The notes below the pieces were generated by a model. It saw nothing but the letters and a program-made list of their open reading frames with translations, made no database searches and had not been told where the DNA came from. The position numbers were made by a program, and so were the translations under genes. Positions 7,692 through 12,415 of a DNA stretch of 12,415 bases are shown one piece after another. Position 1 is the stretch's first letter; every line of letters starts with the position of its first letter. This DNA is from Acidobacteriota bacterium (GTDB lineage: Bacteria; Acidobacteriota; Terriglobia; UBA7540): the NCBI GenBank assembly GCA_021789565.1, contig JAJYJL010000095.1, forward strand, positions 1 through 12,415, read 5' to 3'.

Positions 7692-9254
7692 ATGAATCGC
7701 AGAGATTTCCTTAAGAATGGCAGTACTCTGGCCGCTGCCGCAGGCGTTGGAATGGGGGCGGCACGCGGCATCGTTCCTGCTCACAATTGGGGTAAGTACG
7801 ATTTTGGATCAGGCCCAACGGTCAGCGACCGGCTGAACCAGGGACCTTTTCCACAATACCCTCCTGACGCTGTTATTCCCAACGACGACGTGGTAATGAC
7901 CACCACCCCCTCCGGTGCTGTCGTACCCGGCTACGGCAAGGGTCTGGTGACGTACATCACGGCAGACATGGGAACGGCGGAGATCAAGTCAGACAACATT
8001 CCGCAAGCTATTGAAGACCTTGTCCGTCTTCCCCTGGGGCAGAAGCTTTACATCCGTCCGACGTGGAGGGAAATCCAGCCAGGCCCGGGACGCCTTGATT
8101 TTCCTGATTACCTAAAGATTGTCTTCAATCTGGCAAAGAAATACGACAAGCGCATTGGATTTCGGATCCAGATGAGCGCTCCTGACTACCGGGAACCCGC
8201 GCTACCCCAATTCGTCCTCGACAAAGTGCCGATGGTGAAGCTGACCGGCGCCAGATGGCCCGGGAAAAACCGGGAGAACAACCCGAACGCGCACTATCAG
8301 CCACGATTTGACCATCCTTTCTTCCAGCAGTCTTTCAATGAATTGGTTGGCTTGCTGGCCGAGAAGTTCAACGGAAGTCCTCTCATTGAGTTTATGGACA
8401 CCTTCATGTACGGCTTCTGGGGTGAGGGCCACACCTGGCCATTCACCAACACTCCTTTCCCCGACTATCAAACTGCTGAGCGAACCTGGATGAACATGTT
8501 GCAGGTCCAGCTCGAGCATTTTACAAAGACTCCTTTGCTCACCAACACGCAACCGGATTTCAGCCATGTAGGAAACTCGGAACTTCTCGACCGCACTGTG
8601 CGCAGCAACAACTGGATTCGGAGTGACACGATCTTTATCGAGAATCAGCAGATCGAGGAGCTGAGCAACCGCCCACCCTGGATTGCTGCATTGCTTGAAC
8701 AAGGCATCCCGGGAAACTCACCGCAATCTGCGAGTCTGGAAGAAGGAATTTCACCTTCGGATAACATCATTGCCCACGTGATGGACATTGGCGCCAACTA
8801 CTGGTCGTTATGGAATTTCCACAACATCAGTGCGGCGAACCTGATGAGCTGGTACAAGGCATTTCCTGAATGGTTCGACCGGATCAATCGCCGGATTGGC
8901 TACCGGGTGAGGCCCTCGTTCATCTGGAGTTACGAGGACAAAGGATATGTAGGCCTGATCATCGGCTTTGCCAATGACGGCATCGCGGGCGTTCCGGGTG
9001 TGCTGCGGGTGAGCGTGGAAACCCCGGAAGGGACGGTTCTGCGGAGCGGTTGTCTGGACCCTGGGTATCCACTGCCGGGAAAGATTCGGCAGGCACAGTT
9101 GGTGCTCCCGAAGGGAACGAAGTGGGAGGGACTCAGGCTCAAGGCAGAGATCGAAGTAAAGGGCATGCAATATCCGGTGCGCTGGGCCTGTCATCAGAAG
9201 CTGAATGACGATGGAACACTCACGCTGCGACCCAACAGGAGCCGTAGATTATGA
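7692..9254 (+). CDS. Tat-exported TIM-barrel glycoside-hydrolase-like protein (possibly DUF4832-type)
   Basis: This 520-residue protein begins MNRRDFLKNG, a twin-arginine signal, followed by an Ala/Gly-rich hydrophobic stretch (12-26), so it is probably exported folded. Residues 85-400 look like a TIM barrel: IRPTWREIQPGPGRLDF (121-137) has the W-x-x-I-x-P-x-x-G-x-x-D/F pattern common to clan-A-type glycosidases, and KRIGFRIQM (153-161) the following strand. YGFWGEGHTWP (240-250) places Glu245 as the best acid/base candidate; FIENQQIEEL (315-324), with Glu317 and Glu322, may carry a second acid. The last 120 residues (RRIGYRVRPSF onward, with LIIGFANDGIAG) form a beta-sandwich resembling the C-terminus of DUF4832 proteins. 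I recognise the fold type, not the family for certain, and no substrate can be given. AAGGAGG lies 9 bases before the ATG. The next enzyme follows after 88 bases on the same strand, so co-transcription is likely. Confidence 0.75.
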   Translation: MNRRDFLKNGSTLAAAAGVGMGAARGIVPAHNWGKYDFGSGPTVSDRLNQGPFPQYPPDAVIPNDDVVMTTTPSGAVVPGYGKGLVTYITADMGTAEIKSDNIPQAIEDLVRLPLGQKLYIRPTWREIQPGPGRLDFPDYLKIVFNLAKKYDKRIGFRIQMSAPDYREPALPQFVLDKVPMVKLTGARWPGKNRENNPNAHYQPRFDHPFFQQSFNELVGLLAEKFNGSPLIEFMDTFMYGFWGEGHTWPFTNTPFPDYQTAERTWMNMLQVQLEHFTKTPLLTNTQPDFSHVGNSELLDRTVRSNNWIRSDTIFIENQQIEELSNRPPWIAALLEQGIPGNSPQSASLEEGISPSDNIIAHVMDIGANYWSLWNFHNISAANLMSWYKAFPEWFDRINRRIGYRVRPSFIWSYEDKGYVGLIIGFANDGIAGVPGVLRVSVETPEGTVLRSGCLDPGYPLPGKIRQAQLVLPKGTKWEGLRLKAEIEVKGMQYPVRWACHQKLNDDGTLTLRPNRSRRL

Positions 9255-9342
9255 AGGCTACGGTCATTTGCAGAAGCGGAAAGGCTGACTAAATGCCTGC
9301 GGCATCAAGAAATCTGGCTGAACCAGAAAGAGAGGCGAAGGA

Positions 9343-11001
9343 ATGCAAAATCGCGAGACTGACCTGTGTGGCAAGCTGGTGAACAGTTCAGCGGGTAAAG
9401 CAACGGACCCGTCAAGGCGTACTTTCCTCAAGAATGTCGCTGCCGCCTCCGTGGCCGCGGTCGGGGGCCGGATGGGCGTCAGCAGGGCGTCGGAACCAAC
9501 CAGTTTGCCAGCAGACGGTGGCCAGTTATCGAAATCAGACAAGAAGGTTGTGGCCATCCAGATTCCCGCGGTCTCTTTCAGCGATGAAGGGGTTGACAAA
9601 GTTCTGGACACGATCCAGGAGCGAGCAGGTGTTAATACCTTGTCGATCGCTGTTTTCAGCTATGGACGAGGTATTGAGGGAAGGCAGGTTCCCGGCCAAC
9701 CACTTCCTGACCACGGCATCCAGAATTACGATACGGACACCTTCCATGGAGGAGACTACGCCGAGGTCCATCCGGAATTCTACGCTGGAACGATCTTCAA
9801 AAACTTCCGGGCGCCGGAGCTGGGCAATTTTGACGTTCTGGGCGAAGTTGTCCCCAGGGCCAAGAAACGGGGAATGAAATGCATTTGCTGGTTTGAGGAT
9901 GTTTATAATCCGCGCTTGCTGGACAATTTTGAAAAGATCGCCGAAGTCGATGTTTATGGGCGCAAGACCGATCAATCGTGCCTTAATAATCCTTACCTCC
10001 GGAATTTTCTCAGTTCGATGGTTGAAGACTGGACCAAGTCCTATGACGTTGACGGAGTCATGTGGTGCTGTGAGCGTCAGGGAGCTCTGAATAATGCCAT
10101 TGACGCTGACCACGGGCAGGCCGTCCTAACATGCTTCTGCGATTACTGCACACAAAAAGGAGAACAGCAAGGCATCAACGTGGAGCGGGCCCGGCAGGGT
10201 TTGATGCAACTCGATCGGTGGGTGCGGGCAGCGTGGAGCGGGCCACGGCCAAGCGACGGTTACTTTGTCACCTTCTGGCGGCTATTGCTGGAGTACCCTG
10301 AGATCCTGGCCTGGGAGAAGCTTTGGACTGACAGCCAGCGCGAAGTTTACGGGCAGATCTATGGCACGGTCAAAAGCATCAACAGCCATCTGGAAGCTGG
10401 ATTTCATGTGATGCACCTAAACTCTTTCAATCCCTTTTATCGCGCCGAGGAGGACTACGGAAAGCTCAGCCAATACGCGGATCTCCTGAAAATTTGCATG
10501 TACAACAATTGTGCAGGCCCCCGCATGGCCGATTATATCGACGGAGTCCATTCAACAATCTGGCATGATGTTCCAGCGCAATCCGTGCTGGAGTTGTACT
10601 ACCACATCCTCGGATATCATGGCGAGGCGCCGTTAGACAAACTTCGTACCGCGGGGTTCTCATCAGATTACGTCTACCGGGAAACCAAGCGAGCTCTTGC
10701 GGATGTTGAATCAGGCAGAATAGCCGTAGGCGCTCCTAATACAGATCTGGCCGGTCCCGCAGTTGCGCAGGACGTCACCGGGTCCGCAAGGACGACATTG
10801 ATCTACCCTGGGATCGATATCGACATTCCCACTGGCAAGGGACAAAAGAAGACACAGCCTTCGGACGTTCGGAACGCCGTGAAGGCTGCTTTCAATGCTG
10901 GCGCGCCAGGAATTATTCTTTCGCGAAAGTACTCCGAGATGCGACTTGAGAACCTGTCTGGCGCCGGAGCGGCCCTCAAGGACCTGGGTATCAGGACATA
11001 A
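9343..11001 (+). CDS. Tat-exported, cysteine-rich TIM-barrel protein, glycoside-hydrolase-like
   Basis: This 552-residue protein carries a twin-arginine signal PSRRTFLKN (23-31) after a 22-residue n-region, with cleavage likely near SRA49. The body resembles the uncharacterised glycosyl-hydrolase-like barrels: a strand GMKCICWFEDVYNP (177-190), then DVDGVMWCCERQG (235-247), where Glu244 is a reasonable catalytic candidate, and TCFCDYC (263-269), a C-x-C-x-x-C knuckle seen in related proteins. KICMYNNC (383-390) adds two more cysteines. So many core cysteines in a folded-exported protein suggest a bound metal, probably zinc; this is inference. The ending IILSRKYSEMRLENLSGAG (525-543) fits the last barrel strand and helix. 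AGAGG sits 7 bases before the ATG, while GAAGGA touches it; no better start keeps the Tat signal. The exact reaction and substrate are unknown. Confidence 0.75.
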   Translation: MQNRETDLCGKLVNSSAGKATDPSRRTFLKNVAAASVAAVGGRMGVSRASEPTSLPADGGQLSKSDKKVVAIQIPAVSFSDEGVDKVLDTIQERAGVNTLSIAVFSYGRGIEGRQVPGQPLPDHGIQNYDTDTFHGGDYAEVHPEFYAGTIFKNFRAPELGNFDVLGEVVPRAKKRGMKCICWFEDVYNPRLLDNFEKIAEVDVYGRKTDQSCLNNPYLRNFLSSMVEDWTKSYDVDGVMWCCERQGALNNAIDADHGQAVLTCFCDYCTQKGEQQGINVERARQGLMQLDRWVRAAWSGPRPSDGYFVTFWRLLLEYPEILAWEKLWTDSQREVYGQIYGTVKSINSHLEAGFHVMHLNSFNPFYRAEEDYGKLSQYADLLKICMYNNCAGPRMADYIDGVHSTIWHDVPAQSVLELYYHILGYHGEAPLDKLRTAGFSSDYVYRETKRALADVESGRIAVGAPNTDLAGPAVAQDVTGSARTTLIYPGIDIDIPTGKGQKKTQPSDVRNAVKAAFNAGAPGIILSRKYSEMRLENLSGAGAALKDLGIRT

Positions 11002-11013
11002 CCCGTTTAATCC

Positions 11014-11052
11014 CGTCCACTCACAAGAGGGGTGTTTGGGACGCTTTTATTT
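11014..11052 (+). terminator. Weak possible terminator after the cysteine-rich enzyme gene
   Basis: CGTCC (11014-11018) can pair with GGACG (11039-11043), with partial pairing of ACTC and GGGT inside, followed by CTTTTATTT (11044-11052). The stem is short and the loop long, so if it acts at all it would allow read-through to the beta-helix gene. Confidence 0.2.
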
Positions 11053-11144
11053 CCGGACAAGGCTCCATTTCCGTTTTCAGAGGAACTTTGTAGCCACCTC
11101 CAAAGTCGTAGAAGACCCAAGAAGTTTAAAGCCAGGAGCAAGAG

Positions 11145-12415
11145 ATGGACAAGACTAGCGTACGAAAAACCACATTGCTGTGCTTGTGGGCGGCATTTTC
11201 AATGGCTTTGGCCGTGAGCGCCGGCGCTAAAACGTGGAACGTCGGGCCGAAGCAAGCTTATAAAACGCCCTGCAGTTTGGAGAGGGCCGGCGTCCTGGCG
11301 GATGGGGACACCATCGTAATTGCTTATTCTCCCTCCAACGGTCCAGGCGTCGGTTACTATGACGACACCTGCAACTGGACCCATAACAACCTCACCATTG
11401 TTGGAGTGCTCGGCCCCGGCGGCGCCCGGCCGGTTCTCAACACCGCTGGACTGACGGACACCGCGACTACGGGACATATCTCGGAGCACGATGGGATCTG
11501 GGTTATTTCCGGAAACGATACGGTGATCAAGAACCTGGAATTCGAGAATGCGATGGTCTCGAATGCTGAGGGGGCTAATGGCGCCGGCATTCGCATGCAT
11601 GGCAAAAACCTCACTGTGCTGAATTGCTATTTCCACGACAATGAAGACGGAATTCTGGAGGGCAACGTTGCAGGCAGCAACATTGTGATCAAATATTCGG
11701 AGTTTGCTCATAATGGGGTCAGCAATAAGGCCCTCTCCGAAGGCTACGGCTACACCCACAACGTTTATATCGGGCATTGCGCCTCGCTGCTGTTCGCTTT
11801 CAACTATTCCCACGACGCCAATGTCGGCCATTTATTAAAGACGCGCGCCGCCGTCAACTACATTCTTTACAACAGGCTCACCGGGGAAAGCGGAACTGAC
11901 AGTTACGAAATTGACATTCCCAGCGGCGGGACATCCTATGTGGTCGGCAATCTGATACAGCAGGGCGAGAATACCCTGAACAGCATAATCTTAAGTTACA
12001 TGGAGGAGGGGCCGAATTCCCGCAACCCTGGCAAGAATCTCTACGTGGTCAACAATACGTTTGTGAACCAGTTCATCGAAGGAGGTACCTTCGTGCACGT
12101 AGACCCCAGAGCAAATGTGGCCCTGCTGCAGAATAACATCTTCGATGGAAAAGGGACGATCACCAACCAGGCCAACGCCATCCTGAAGACCAATTATTCG
12201 GGCGGCCACCCAAAACTAGCGGATATCGACAATTACGACTATCACCTGCGGCAGGGTTCACCCGCCATTGACGCAGGATCGCAGCCGACGTCGGTCAATA
12301 ACTTCTCGCTTTCGCCGAAAGATCAGTATGTCCACCCGGCCTGCGGCCAGGTGCGCCACCCGGTTGGCATCATTGACATCGGCGCTTACGAGTTTCGCGG
12401 AGCCGGCCCCATGTT
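11145..12415 (+). CDS. Secreted right-handed parallel beta-helix protein (pectate-lyase-like fold), 3' partial
   Basis: ATG at 11145 opens 423 codons and the frame runs off the right edge. AGGAG (11134-11138) lies 6 bases upstream. Residues 1-28 are a Sec signal peptide (MDKTSVRKTT, then a hydrophobic core, with cleavage near VSAGA28). The body shows the ladder of short strands ending in Asn or Gly turns typical of PbH1 repeats: NDTVIKNLEFENA (124-136), NLTVLNCYFHDNEDGI (155-170), SNIVIKYSEFAHNG (178-191), NLYVVNNTFVNQF (298-310) and VALLQNNIFDGKG (325-337). GSPAIDAGS (371-379) and IDIGAYEF (410-417) are the closing motifs often found at the end of such helices, so little may be missing; a further anchor or sorting domain could follow. 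Members of this fold include polysaccharide lyases and binding proteins; I cannot identify active-site residues. The context suggests action on a polysaccharide outside the cytoplasm. Confidence 0.85.
   Translation, partial: MDKTSVRKTTLLCLWAAFSMALAVSAGAKTWNVGPKQAYKTPCSLERAGVLADGDTIVIAYSPSNGPGVGYYDDTCNWTHNNLTIVGVLGPGGARPVLNTAGLTDTATTGHISEHDGIWVISGNDTVIKNLEFENAMVSNAEGANGAGIRMHGKNLTVLNCYFHDNEDGILEGNVAGSNIVIKYSEFAHNGVSNKALSEGYGYTHNVYIGHCASLLFAFNYSHDANVGHLLKTRAAVNYILYNRLTGESGTDSYEIDIPSGGTSYVVGNLIQQGENTLNSIILSYMEEGPNSRNPGKNLYVVNNTFVNQFIEGGTFVHVDPRANVALLQNNIFDGKGTITNQANAILKTNYSGGHPKLADIDNYDYHLRQGSPAIDAGSQPTSVNNFSLSPKDQYVHPACGQVRHPVGIIDIGAYEFRGAGPM

Noticed and set aside
9251..9292. 13-codon ORF starting in the ATGA overlap with the stop of the first Tat enzyme gene
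   Set aside because: Too short to support and without any recognisable motif.
9293..9305. ATGCC-TGC-GGCAT inverted repeat between the two Tat enzyme genes
   Set aside because: Only 5 paired bases with a 3-base loop and no T-tract, so not a terminator; too short to call an operator.
11032..11217. 61-codon + strand frame before the beta-helix gene
   Set aside because: It overlaps the signal-peptide region of the better supported beta-helix gene in another frame and is basic, low-information sequence.

Overview
The window reads as a chromosomal stretch of an Acidobacteriota bacterium. The clearest marker is the large TonB-dependent receptor with an N-terminal carboxypeptidase-regulatory-like domain (Oar-like type), which is greatly expanded in that phylum. 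Twin-arginine-exported enzymes, a periplasmic TPR protein and moderately high GC agree with this. The taxonomic call is inference from gene style, not from a marker gene. All supported genes lie on the + strand.

Layout. (1) 1-1672: the C-terminal 556 codons of a glycoside-hydrolase-like protein, cut by the left edge: the end of a TIM barrel, a beta-galactosidase-trimerisation-like domain and a beta-rich tail. (2) 1673-2040: a 368-base gap holding a good sigma70-type promoter, a leader with two adjacent hairpins, and a 24-codon signal-peptide-like ORF that is in frame with the next gene and stops directly before its ATG. (3) 2041-5667: a complete 1208-residue outer-membrane TonB-dependent receptor, closed by a very strong intrinsic terminator at 5673-5708. 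(4) 5827-7425: an exported protein made almost entirely of TPR repeats, with its own candidate promoter. (5) 7692-9254 and 9343-11001: two Tat-exported TIM-barrel proteins of poorly characterised glycoside-hydrolase-like type; the second is rich in core cysteines. (6) 11145 to the right edge: a secreted right-handed parallel beta-helix protein (pectate-lyase-like fold), still open at the window end.

Taken together this looks like a carbohydrate-foraging locus: an outer-membrane receptor for uptake of an oligomer, three hydrolase-like proteins and a beta-helix protein that may bind or cleave a polysaccharide. No SusD-like lipoprotein, inner-membrane transporter or regulator is visible here. 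The substrate cannot be read from the sequence. The receptor is transcriptionally insulated by its terminator. The genes from 5827 onward have no strong terminator between them and may be co-transcribed. I saw no tRNA, rRNA, CRISPR array, insertion sequence or prophage gene. The most unusual points are the receptor leader, the cysteine-rich Tat-exported barrel protein, and the grouping of several enzymes that do not fit a well-known glycosidase family by eye.
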